Assembly: GCA_910577955.1 (NCBI GenBank)
Contig: CAJTNC010000025.1
Coordinates: forward strand, 1-41,350
From: an uncultured Lachnospiraceae bacterium
Lineage (GTDB): Bacteria > Bacillota > Clostridia > Lachnospirales > Lachnospiraceae
Length of the DNA stretch: 41,350 nt
Direction: 5' to 3'
The notes below the pieces were generated by a model. The model made no database searches. It saw only the letters and a list, made by a program, of their open reading frames with translations, and was not told the DNA's origin. Position 1 is the stretch's first letter. The number at the start of each line of letters is the position of its first letter. Both the position numbers and the translations under genes were made by a program. Below are positions 7,477-15,011 of the stretch, in pieces.

Positions 7477-7938
7477 TAAATTTTTAATTTTGAAATCCCT
7501 TTCGTACTCTCTGCGCTGATCCTTTTTCGCGATAGCCTCTCTCTTGTCGTAATTTTTCTTTCCTCTGGCAAGCCCTAACTCCACTTTGGCTCTGCCGTCC
7601 TTAAAGTACACCTGCAGAGGCACTAACGCGTATCCCTTCTCGGCGAGCTGCCCGGTCAGTTTTCTGATCTCCTGCTTGTGCAGCAGCAGTTTTTTAGGGC
7701 GCAGCGGATCGCGGTTAAAAATATTCCCTTTTTCGTAGGGGCTGATATTCATGCCGTACACATAGGCTTCCCCTTTTTCAATTCCGGCATACCCTTCCTT
7801 GATGCTGCATTTGCCAAGCCGCAGGGACTTGACTTCCGTGCCGTGCAGCACAAGTCCCGCTTCATATTTCTCTTCTATAAAATAATCGTGGTAAGCTTTT
7901 TTATTATTCGCCACCAACTTCATGCCTTCCTTTGCCAT
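7474..7938 (-). CDS. smpB: SsrA-binding protein SmpB
   Basis: A 154-residue RNA-binding protein that brings tmRNA to stalled ribosomes. The family signature is clear: NNKKAYHDYFIEEKYEAG at about 11-28, LHGTEVKSLR, the EAYVYGMNISPYEKGN segment, and a basic C-terminal tail (KKNYDKREAIAKKDQRREYERD) that enters the mRNA channel. The length matches the family. The start follows the rnr stop by 3 bases, so the two are translationally coupled, and ssrA follows immediately. This rnr-smpB-ssrA order fits the known cooperation of RNase R, SmpB and tmRNA in removing defective mRNA. Confidence 0.97.
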   Translation of the reverse strand: MAKEGMKLVANNKKAYHDYFIEEKYEAGLVLHGTEVKSLRLGKCSIKEGYAGIEKGEAYVYGMNISPYEKGNIFNRDPLRPKKLLLHKQEIRKLTGQLAEKGYALVPLQVYFKDGRAKVELGLARGKKNYDKREAIAKKDQRREYERDFKIKNL

Positions 7939-7941
7939 ACA

Positions 7942-9729
7942 TCACTCCTCCAATGCAAAGTCCACATATTTTAAATATTTGTTCGCCCGTTTCACTACTA
8001 CGGTCAATCTCTGCCCCAGTGAAAAGCATCTTCCCGTGCGCTCTCCGACAAGCCGATATCCGCTCTCCTCATATTTATAATAATCCCCCGGCAGATCGGA
8101 GACAGACACAAGCCCTTCCACCGTATTTTCCAGTTCCACATAGATACCGAAAGATGTGACGCCGGAAATCACTCCCAAGAAGCTTTCCCCTACATGATCC
8201 TCCATATACTGTGCTTTCTTCAACTTTTCGCATTCTCTTTCCGCCTCGTTGGCCCGCCTCTCTGTCACACAACATCTCGAAGCCACGGCGTCCAATATCT
8301 CCAGATAGTGTTCTCTCTTATCTTCGTCAAGCTTCTCCCGCAGATACTGCTTGATGATGCGGTGGATCTGTAAGTCCGGATACCGGCGGATAGGAGAAGT
8401 AAAATGACAATAATACCTGCTCGCAAGTCCGAAGTGTCCGGCGCAGTCCGGGGCGTATCTCGCTTGCTGCATGCTGCGCAGGGCCAGCCTGCTCACAAGG
8501 GCTTCCGACTCGCTCCCTTCCGCCTGCCACAAAAGTTTCTGAATCTCCTTAGGGTGGATCTCCTCCCTTCCCGTTTTCATGGAAAATCCCATATTGCGCA
8601 TCAGAATCGCCAGCTTCCTTATCTTTTCCTGCTCCGGACTTTCATGATTCCTGTACAAAAAAGGAATATCCAGCCAGTAAAAATTCTCAGCCACGGTCTC
8701 GTTTGCAAGCAGCATAAACTCCTCGATCAGTTTTGTGGCAGCATTCCTTTCATAGGGCTTTATTTCAAGCGGATTCCCCGTCTCATCCAGAATAAGCTTG
8801 CTCTCCGGGAAATCGAAATCGATGGATCCTCTTTTCTCCCTGTTCCCCCGCAGCAAAACCGCCAGTTCTCCCATCTTCCGAAGCATCGGCACAAAGGGGG
8901 CGATATCGCCGCTCATAGCATCGTCAACTTCCTCATTTTCCAATACCCTCTGTACCGCCGAATAAGTCAACCGTCTATCTATCCGGATCACCGATTCCAC
9001 GATCCGGTAATCCTTCACCGTTCCGTCCCCCTCTATCTGCATCAGGCAGCTTAGCGCCAGTCTGTCCTCCCCGGCGTTCAAAGAACATATCCCATTAGAC
9101 AAGGCTTCCGGCAGCATCGGGATCACCCTGCCCGGAAGATACACGCTGTTTCCTCTCTCAAGGGCCTGTCTGTCAAGGGCTGAGTATTCCTGCACATAGT
9201 TGCTGACATCCGCGATGTGAACCCCAAGTTCATAGAGACCGTTTTGCACCGACAGGCTCACCGCATCATCCAGATCTTTCGCGTCCTCGCCGTCGATGGT
9301 CACCATCTGCACATTCCGCAGGTCTATACGCCCCGCCCGGTCAGCCTCGTTGACATCCTTCGCCGCCCGGTCGGCCTGACGCAGTTCTTTCTCCGTAAAA
9401 GCTTCGGGCAGTTCAAAGGCTCTCACGATGGATAGGATATCCACACCGGGCGCATCCTTATCGCCCAGAATTTCCACGATCTTCCCCTCCGGGCTGCGGC
9501 CTTCCTCCCTTGCGGACAAGGTGATCTCCGCCACCACTTTCTGCCCGTCCGCTGCATCCCCCGCCTTTTCTTTCGGGATAAAAATATCCGCGCTGAGCCT
9601 GCGGTTATCAGGCACTACAAAACCGTAATTTTTGCTCTGTTCGTAAGTGCCTACGATCCTCAGATTTTTTTTAATATCTTTTTGCTCTATTTCCGTTCTA
9701 TCCTCTGTCTCTTTTCCTGTTTCCGACAA
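7942..9729 (-). CDS. rnr: Ribonuclease R, short N-terminus
   Basis: A 3'-5' exoribonuclease that degrades structured RNA. The 595-residue protein begins almost directly with a cold-shock-like OB domain (about 22-72, with NYGFVVPDNRR and DIFIP). The RNB catalytic domain follows, with the metal-binding cluster Asp149, Asp152, Asp154 and Asp155 in GEDAKDLDDA and a YRNHESP segment. An S1 domain (GVISGVTSFGIYVELENTVEGLV) lies at the C terminus. The usual N-terminal helix-turn-helix and first cold-shock domain are missing. The start is TTG with AAAGGAG 6 bases upstream, and the secG terminator lies immediately before it, so the short form seems genuine rather than a misplaced start. It is coupled to smpB. 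Confidence 0.94.
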   Translation of the reverse strand: MSETGKETEDRTEIEQKDIKKNLRIVGTYEQSKNYGFVVPDNRRLSADIFIPKEKAGDAADGQKVVAEITLSAREEGRSPEGKIVEILGDKDAPGVDILSIVRAFELPEAFTEKELRQADRAAKDVNEADRAGRIDLRNVQMVTIDGEDAKDLDDAVSLSVQNGLYELGVHIADVSNYVQEYSALDRQALERGNSVYLPGRVIPMLPEALSNGICSLNAGEDRLALSCLMQIEGDGTVKDYRIVESVIRIDRRLTYSAVQRVLENEEVDDAMSGDIAPFVPMLRKMGELAVLLRGNREKRGSIDFDFPESKLILDETGNPLEIKPYERNAATKLIEEFMLLANETVAENFYWLDIPFLYRNHESPEQEKIRKLAILMRNMGFSMKTGREEIHPKEIQKLLWQAEGSESEALVSRLALRSMQQARYAPDCAGHFGLASRYYCHFTSPIRRYPDLQIHRIIKQYLREKLDEDKREHYLEILDAVASRCCVTERRANEAERECEKLKKAQYMEDHVGESFLGVISGVTSFGIYVELENTVEGLVSVSDLPGDYYKYEESGYRLVGERTGRCFSLGQRLTVVVKRANKYLKYVDFALEE

Positions 9730-9756
9730 ATTCTTCTCCTTTACGCTTCTGCAGGA

Positions 9757-9785
9757 ACAAAAAATCCGGCAAAGCCGGATTTTCT
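9757..9785 (-). terminator. Terminator after secG
   Basis: AAATCCGGC, a TTT loop and GCCGGATTT are followed by a T run on the minus strand, just after the secG stop. Only about 28 bases separate it from the rnr start, with no room for a full new promoter, so it is probably leaky and lets part of the transcript into rnr. Confidence 0.8.
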
Positions 9786-9793
9786 ACTCATTC

Positions 9794-10033
9794 CTAAAAT
9801 CTGTTGATATTGAGCACCGCCGCAAGGACAATGAAGAGAACTGCTAAGATTACTGTAAATCTTGCGCGTTTCGCTTCCTCCGAACGGCCTTTATTCTTCC
9901 CCCAGTAAGTATCCGATGAGCCGCTGACCGCTCCCAATCCCGCAGACTTTCCTTCCTGCATCAACACGAGTATCACCAACAAAGCGCTAACCCCTATAAA
10001 AATAGCTGTCAATATATATCTCAGTACTTCCAT
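9794..10033 (-). CDS. secG: Preprotein translocase subunit SecG
   Basis: A 79-residue membrane protein that assists the SecYEG export channel. It has two membrane helices (about 5-25 and 57-76) joined by the conserved loop VLMQEGKSAGLGAVSGSSDTYWGKNKGRS. Length and topology match the family. It has its own promoter at 10121-10149 and a leaky terminator after it. The order secG-rnr-smpB-ssrA is common in Firmicutes. Confidence 0.95.
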   Translation of the reverse strand: MEVLRYILTAIFIGVSALLVILVLMQEGKSAGLGAVSGSSDTYWGKNKGRSEEAKRARFTVILAVLFIVLAAVLNINRF

Positions 10034-10120
10034 TTTGCTACCTGCATCCTTTCCACTGCCTGTGAGATAATCTGTCTCTCAAGACGGCTTTCCTAACGCT
10101 TCTCATATTACGCAAAAAAC

Positions 10121-10149
10121 AGTTTAGCACATAAACGAACGCATTTCAA
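10121..10149 (-). promoter_or_regulatory. Promoter of the secG-rnr-smpB unit
   Basis: Minus-strand TTGAAA (10144-10149) and TAAACT (10121-10126) are 17 bases apart. The resulting leader is about 80 bases. The dipeptidase gene ends about 60 bases upstream. Confidence 0.7.
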
Positions 10150-10207
10150 CTGTTTTTTCAGATTTTGTACAATCTATTCCATGGTTCAAAGTCCCGCATA
10201 GGGTAAG

Positions 10208-11218
10208 TCAGATCAGTATCTCCCCGTAAACCCTAAGCACATTCCCGCCCAGTATCTTATCTGATTCACTTTCGCTGAATCCGCCTTTTTTCAAGGCATC
10301 CGCCAATTCCGCCATCCGGTCGGCCCCTGTCAGCTCCTCATGCGTGACGATGCCGTCAAAATCGCTGCCAAGCCCGAGGCACTCTATGCCTCCCACAGAC
10401 GCGATATGTTTGGCGTGCTCCACAACCGCCCTGATCGTCCCCGGATTTTTTTCACCGGCAGGAACCTGCTCCAAAAAGTCAGCGCAAAAGTTTAATCCTA
10501 TGACGCCGCCCCTCTCAGCCAGTCTGCGGATCATATCATCCGTCAGATTCCGCACACAGGGGCACAATGCTCTGGCGTTGGAGTGACTTGCCACAAAAGG
10601 TTTCTTCGTATGGGCAAGAACGTCATAAAACCCGGCGTCCGACAGATGGGATACATCCACGATCATCCCTAACTTTTCCATCTCTTCCACAAAAGCGATC
10701 CCGGTCTTTGTCAGTCCATCCGCCGTGTTAGGCGTATTCAGATATTCGAGAGTCCTCTCCTCTCTTTTCCTCGCCCCTCCGCTAAAATTCGGATAGCCGA
10801 GCTCATTCGGATAATTCCATGTCAGAGTCATCATCCGCACGCCCTGCGCATAAAGGGTGCGCAGTTTCTCCAAATCTCCGCCGCAAACGCCGCCCTCCTC
10901 CACGCTCAAAAGGGCCGACATTTTGCCCGCAATCCTGTTTTTTTCTATATCATGCCGGAAAAGCACAGGGGCAATCTCACCCCCGTTATCCCGGATCTCC
11001 CGTTCATACAGTCCGTACAGTTCCTGCACTTCCCGCCACGGATCCTCACAGGCTCCCAGTTCCACGAACAGGGCAAAGTTCTGCAGCAGATAATCTCCTT
11101 TCCGCATTTTATGTAAATCTAAATGGCAATCATTCTCTCTTAATCCCATCTCTACTCCCGCCCGCCTTTTTTTAAGCAGTACGGAAATGGTATCACAGTG
11201 CATATCGACTATTCTCAT
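10208..11218 (-). CDS. Membrane dipeptidase family (peptidase M19)
   Basis: A 336-residue zinc dipeptidase of the renal dipeptidase family, predicted cytoplasmic because no signal peptide is seen. Metal-binding features are visible in order: the HxD pair in VDMHCDT at the N terminus, the bridging Glu in LLSVEEGG, His in VDVSHLSD and His in ASHSNAR, followed by GLGSDFDG near the C terminus. Family members hydrolyse dipeptides, including some with a C-terminal D-amino acid. GGAGAG precedes the ATG. It is the last gene of the run that begins with the VWA gene and lies 20 bases after the LRR-like gene; a functional link with that group is not established. Confidence 0.93.
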   Translation of the reverse strand: MRIVDMHCDTISVLLKKRRAGVEMGLRENDCHLDLHKMRKGDYLLQNFALFVELGACEDPWREVQELYGLYEREIRDNGGEIAPVLFRHDIEKNRIAGKMSALLSVEEGGVCGGDLEKLRTLYAQGVRMMTLTWNYPNELGYPNFSGGARKREERTLEYLNTPNTADGLTKTGIAFVEEMEKLGMIVDVSHLSDAGFYDVLAHTKKPFVASHSNARALCPCVRNLTDDMIRRLAERGGVIGLNFCADFLEQVPAGEKNPGTIRAVVEHAKHIASVGGIECLGLGSDFDGIVTHEELTGADRMAELADALKKGGFSESESDKILGGNVLRVYGEILI

Positions 11219-11238
11219 GCTTTTTCTCTCCGCTCATC

Positions 11239-12174
11239 CTATAGCATCAAATCCTCAAAAAAATCCTTATATCCGATGTTTTCTTCTTTATATTTTAAAA
11301 ACCACGCCTTCATCTCCGGACAACTCTCTCCGGTCTGTGACAAGATCCTGTCAAAATTGTCCTCCGTAAGACAGCCTATCTCCGTAAATAACTTATAGTA
11401 TTCACTGTCTTCACCGTGTTCCTCAAGCAGCACCTGCCATGTTTCATCCCAAATATCCGCCCCGTCTTTTCCTGCACTCATCCCACCGGCATAGCCGCTT
11501 CCCTCCGTGTGAGCCCGCAGATAATCTTCCAGTTCCTCCCTCACCTCTCCCTGCAGTCCCATCCGGTTGAGCAGCCGCATAAAAGCGACACGGACTTTGG
11601 TTCTTCTCTTCTGATTCAAATAATAATCCAGATTATTTTCCCTGCTGCCGTAATCTTCCTCACCGCAGAGCACCATCTTTGAGTACCCCTCCCTGTCCGC
11701 CTCCCGCAGCATCTGGAGCATTCTGGCGTCCCACTGCTTTAACCAGTCGTCGTCGCCGCACCGCTGAGGCGTAAACAGATAAGGTGCGTCAAGAAGCGTC
11801 ACGGCCGCTGCCAACAGAGCGCCGGCTTCTTTAGGCTTCCCCTCCACAGTGACAAAACGAAGTTTCCCACATTCCCGAAAGATTCCCTTTCCGAACCTGA
11901 TGTTCTTTGCCGGAATCCGGATCTCCCTCAACTCATCACAGTAAGCAAAGGCCCAGTCCCCCACCTCTTCGATGGTCTCCGGCAGACTCACTCTGCGCAC
12001 CTGTTTACAGGATAACAGCGCCTTTTTCCCGAGTGACACAACAGGTTTTTCAAAGTTCTCCGGAATCGTCAGGTAAATTTCCTCCCCCTCGTAGGAGACC
12101 ACCTCCAACCCCTTCTTGTATTCTTTTAATGTGAAAACGCTCTCTTTTACGTCGGTGCAATATTCCATCTTCAC
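11239..12174 (-). CDS. LRR_5 (BspA-like) repeat protein of unknown role
   Basis: A 311-residue soluble protein. Residues about 40-115 show BspA-type leucine-rich repeats (KQVRRVSLPETIEEVGDWAFAYCDELREIRIP), which usually form a protein-binding solenoid. The remaining two thirds are helical and charged and match no family I recognise. There is no signal peptide, so it is probably cytoplasmic, unlike most BspA repeats, which are surface proteins. Its ATG overlaps the stop of the MoxR-type ATPase gene by 4 bases, so the two are made together. It may act as an adaptor or substrate-recognition partner of the ATPase/VWA pair; this is inference. Confidence 0.82.
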   Translation of the reverse strand: MKMEYCTDVKESVFTLKEYKKGLEVVSYEGEEIYLTIPENFEKPVVSLGKKALLSCKQVRRVSLPETIEEVGDWAFAYCDELREIRIPAKNIRFGKGIFRECGKLRFVTVEGKPKEAGALLAAAVTLLDAPYLFTPQRCGDDDWLKQWDARMLQMLREADREGYSKMVLCGEEDYGSRENNLDYYLNQKRRTKVRVAFMRLLNRMGLQGEVREELEDYLRAHTEGSGYAGGMSAGKDGADIWDETWQVLLEEHGEDSEYYKLFTEIGCLTEDNFDRILSQTGESCPEMKAWFLKYKEENIGYKDFFEDLML

Positions 12175-13676
12175 AGTCCCAATTCCTCGATCTCCTCCAT
12201 AAACCTGCTCTGCCGCTCGGACAACATCAATTCTTCATTATGTCTCTGATAGTCCTTACTGCCAAAGGAAGCGATAAAACGGGCGCTGTCGTCGTTCACG
12301 GTCAACTGCGTCACAAGGATCAACATCTCGTTCCCCTCCCCGAAAGCCTTCTCCGCAAAGGCAAACAGCGCGTGCAGTCTTTCCCCTGTTCTCTCGGTCT
12401 GTTTCTTCAGCGCGGCCGTATCTCTCCCGAATTTCTCTTTCACCAGAGCAAACGCGCCTGCCTCGTCAGATACATCGCCGATCCGCACTTCCTTCTCCGC
12501 TTCCGCCAGAAAGCGTATCATATATTTGTTTTTATACTGTTCCGCTTCGGAAATCGCCCCCGCCGCCTGCATCGAATGCAGCAGCTTCTCTCTTGCCTCC
12601 CTCTGCGCTTTCAACATCTGCAGAAGTTTCTCCCGTTCCTCACAGGCCGAGAGAGCTTTAAGCGGCATACGCATCTCACGCAGGCAGTCCGCAAGCCGCA
12701 TGGTTTCACGCATTTCTCCCTGCACTTTATCGAGCAGCATCCCAAGCAGCGAGAGCCGCTCGTCAAAAGCGGCTGCCCTCGCCTTCTCCACCGCCTTATC
12801 CACCGGTCCGCCGGATAATATCTCCTCTGTCTGATAATCATTTTTATACTTATTATACAGATCATAGTAGGCAGTAAACTCTTTCACGATCCGCTCATTT
12901 CTCAGATACTGCCTTACTAAAGTCTCATCCACAAAAAGCCCTTCCTCCTCGTAGAGCTGCAAAATCTGAGACAGATCCTCCCAGCCTCTCGCCGTGATAT
13001 AGGATTTCCCCTTCACTGTGGTTTCCACATGATAAAAATCTTCCTTTTTCAGGTCGAGATAGCTGACAATGGCGTTATGTAAACCTTTTTCAGTTGCATA
13101 AGCTTTCCAAGTTACATAATCCGCCTCCACCTCCATGATCTTGAGTCTGTCGAGAGTCACCACGTCAAACTCCCTGACAGACTTGTTGTACTCCGGAGGA
13201 TTTCCTGCCGTCACGATCACCCATCCTTCCGGAACTTTGTGCCTGCCAAACACCTTATACTGTAAAAACTGCAGCATAGAGGGCGCCAAAGTCTCGGACA
13301 CGCAGTTGATTTCATCCAAAAACAGAATTCCCTCTTTCAGACCGCTTTTTTTCATCACTTCATATATCGAAGCTATGATCTCGCTCATCGTGTATTCCGA
13401 CACATCATACTGCTCTCCTTCATACTCTCTGTGATCGATGAAAGGAAGCCCCAGCGCGGACTGCCTTGTGTGATGAGTCATAGAATAGGAGACAAGGGCA
13501 ATGGACAACTCCTGTGCGATCTGTTCCATGATAGCCGTTTTGCCTATCCCCGGCGCGCCGATCAGAAAAACAGGGCGCTGTCTCACAATAGGGATACGGT
13601 AATCTCCGAATTCATCCTTCTTCAGATAAAGACACACCGTGTCCTTGATGCACTCTTTCGCCTGTTTCATGTTCAT
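12171..13676 (-). CDS. MoxR-type AAA+ ATPase
   Basis: A 501-residue ATPase of the MoxR/RavA type, whose members act as chaperones together with VWA proteins. Walker A is GAPGIGKT at 40-47 and Walker B is ILFLDE at about 117-122, with a sensor-like TAGNPPEYN segment farther on. The C-terminal 200 residues are helical, with a coiled-coil-like stretch around 330-400. The start at 13676 has GAGGAGG about 10 bases upstream and lies 65 bases inside the end of the VWA gene. It is followed by the LRR-like gene with a 4-base overlap. The client protein is unknown. Confidence 0.92.
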   Translation of the reverse strand: MNMKQAKECIKDTVCLYLKKDEFGDYRIPIVRQRPVFLIGAPGIGKTAIMEQIAQELSIALVSYSMTHHTRQSALGLPFIDHREYEGEQYDVSEYTMSEIIASIYEVMKKSGLKEGILFLDEINCVSETLAPSMLQFLQYKVFGRHKVPEGWVIVTAGNPPEYNKSVREFDVVTLDRLKIMEVEADYVTWKAYATEKGLHNAIVSYLDLKKEDFYHVETTVKGKSYITARGWEDLSQILQLYEEEGLFVDETLVRQYLRNERIVKEFTAYYDLYNKYKNDYQTEEILSGGPVDKAVEKARAAAFDERLSLLGMLLDKVQGEMRETMRLADCLREMRMPLKALSACEEREKLLQMLKAQREAREKLLHSMQAAGAISEAEQYKNKYMIRFLAEAEKEVRIGDVSDEAGAFALVKEKFGRDTAALKKQTERTGERLHALFAFAEKAFGEGNEMLILVTQLTVNDDSARFIASFGSKDYQRHNEELMLSERQSRFMEEIEELGL

Positions 13677-14961
13677 ATCCGATCATCTCCTCCTCTTCCA
13701 ACACCACCGGCAGCGCCCAATGGGGTACCGCGGGCCTTCTCTCATCTTCATTCAAAAATGCAAATATCACATCGTAGGACGGCATCCGCTCCGGGTAAAC
13801 CCCGTATCCATCCGTAAAATAGAGCAGTCCCTTTAAGTTTTCAAAACTCCCCTGTTCAATCAAATCATCCACATAGTCAAACACAGGTCTGAAATCCGTC
13901 GCTCCGAAGCCGGTCAATTTTCCTGTTCTGATAAATTCTTCAAACTCTTCGTCGCAGGTGATCTTCACATCGCTTTGCACCTCATTGTCACACTGAACAA
14001 TATGGATGTTCACCTTGCTGAAAAAATTCTCGGCGTCCTTCATAATAGAATAAGTTCTGTTCAAAAATCCCCGCACAACCTTCCCGCGGCAGGAGGCCGA
14101 TGTATCGATAGCGATCACAAATTCTTTGACCTTTTTGATATCCTTGTATTCGAGGGGCTCCACCAGAGGCATATTGCCGTAATGTTCGAGTCCGTAAGTA
14201 TAATAAATATAGTCAAATTCCTCGTCGTTTGGCCGGATCTCCTCCCCCGTCACCATAAACCGGCGCAGGATCTCACCGTAATCATAGCGGTCCTTTGTCG
14301 CCTCCGCCAGATTCTTTTCCAGAGAATCCGACTGGTTCTTTCCGCTGGAAAACGTCTTTAGGTCGGTTTTAATACGCTCGCTGATCTTCTTCCACTGGGC
14401 TAAAGATATCTCCATCTGCTCAGGTTTCGTCCAGTAAATATGTTCATCTCTATGAAACAGCAGTTTCCATGCCGCAAGACGTTCCTCGTCGGGCTTTTCT
14501 CTCTCAAAATACCGGTAAAGCTTTTCCGCGGTCAAAGCTCCGCACTCTTCTTTTAATGCCTTAATCTCCGCTCTCCTCTCCGCATCCCTGTGGAGCTTCA
14601 GAAAGTGCAGTCCCATCTCTAACATCACGTTTTCCACCGCAATGTCCGCCGCGATATCCCAGTATCTGCTCTCCACTTCCCCGCAGCGAAAGGGATGATA
14701 AAATACCAGATGGAAGAGACTGTGCAGATAACATCTGTTAATATAGGCCGGCTCCGCCTTATAACGGCGCAGCACAAAAGCTTCATCATACAGAAAGCGT
14801 TCTCCGTCGGCCGCCACACCCGAAAACCCTCTCTGGGGCATCGGCTGCATGTTCAAAAGCGCCACATCCAGAAACCGCATGTTCATCACAATGCTGTCTC
14901 TGGAAAGGCGCAAAACTTCTTTTGCCAGATATGCGATTTTTTCCTCCCGCTGCTTTTCCAT
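13612..14961 (-). CDS. VWA-like protein with metallopeptidase-like N-terminal domain (DUF2201 type)
   Basis: A 449-residue protein. The N-terminal domain has HSLFH at 80-84 in a helix (CYLHSLFHLVFYH), an HxxxH arrangement typical of DUF2201 proteins; the glutamate of a classical HExxH zinc protease is absent, so peptidase activity is uncertain. The C-terminal VWA domain has the MIDAS motif DTSAS at 286-290, with a later GFGATDFRP and YFTDGYG supplying further metal-site residues. It is first in an operon with the MoxR-type ATPase, overlapping it by 65 bases. A -10 box ends 6 bases before the ATG and no clear ribosome site exists, so initiation may be leaderless. Confidence 0.88.
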   Translation of the reverse strand: MEKQREEKIAYLAKEVLRLSRDSIVMNMRFLDVALLNMQPMPQRGFSGVAADGERFLYDEAFVLRRYKAEPAYINRCYLHSLFHLVFYHPFRCGEVESRYWDIAADIAVENVMLEMGLHFLKLHRDAERRAEIKALKEECGALTAEKLYRYFEREKPDEERLAAWKLLFHRDEHIYWTKPEQMEISLAQWKKISERIKTDLKTFSSGKNQSDSLEKNLAEATKDRYDYGEILRRFMVTGEEIRPNDEEFDYIYYTYGLEHYGNMPLVEPLEYKDIKKVKEFVIAIDTSASCRGKVVRGFLNRTYSIMKDAENFFSKVNIHIVQCDNEVQSDVKITCDEEFEEFIRTGKLTGFGATDFRPVFDYVDDLIEQGSFENLKGLLYFTDGYGVYPERMPSYDVIFAFLNEDERRPAVPHWALPVVLEEEEMIGYEHETGERVHQGHGVSLSEEG

Positions 14962-14967
14962 GATGCT

Positions 14968-14973
14968 ATCTTA
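14968..14973 (-). promoter_or_regulatory. Candidate -10 box immediately before the VWA gene
   Basis: Minus-strand TAAGAT lies 6 bases before the ATG. A -35 box is poor (TGTACG at 17 bases). An in-frame TAA blocks any longer reading frame. If used, the transcript would begin at or within a base of the start codon. Confidence 0.35.
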
Positions 14974-15011
14974 CCAGATTTTTTCTGTTTCGTACAGGGG
15001 AAATCACAATG

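Noticed and set aside
8404..9054. 216-codon plus-strand frame opposite rnr
   Set aside because: Entirely antisense to the RNase R catalytic domain, without ribosome site or recognisable motif.
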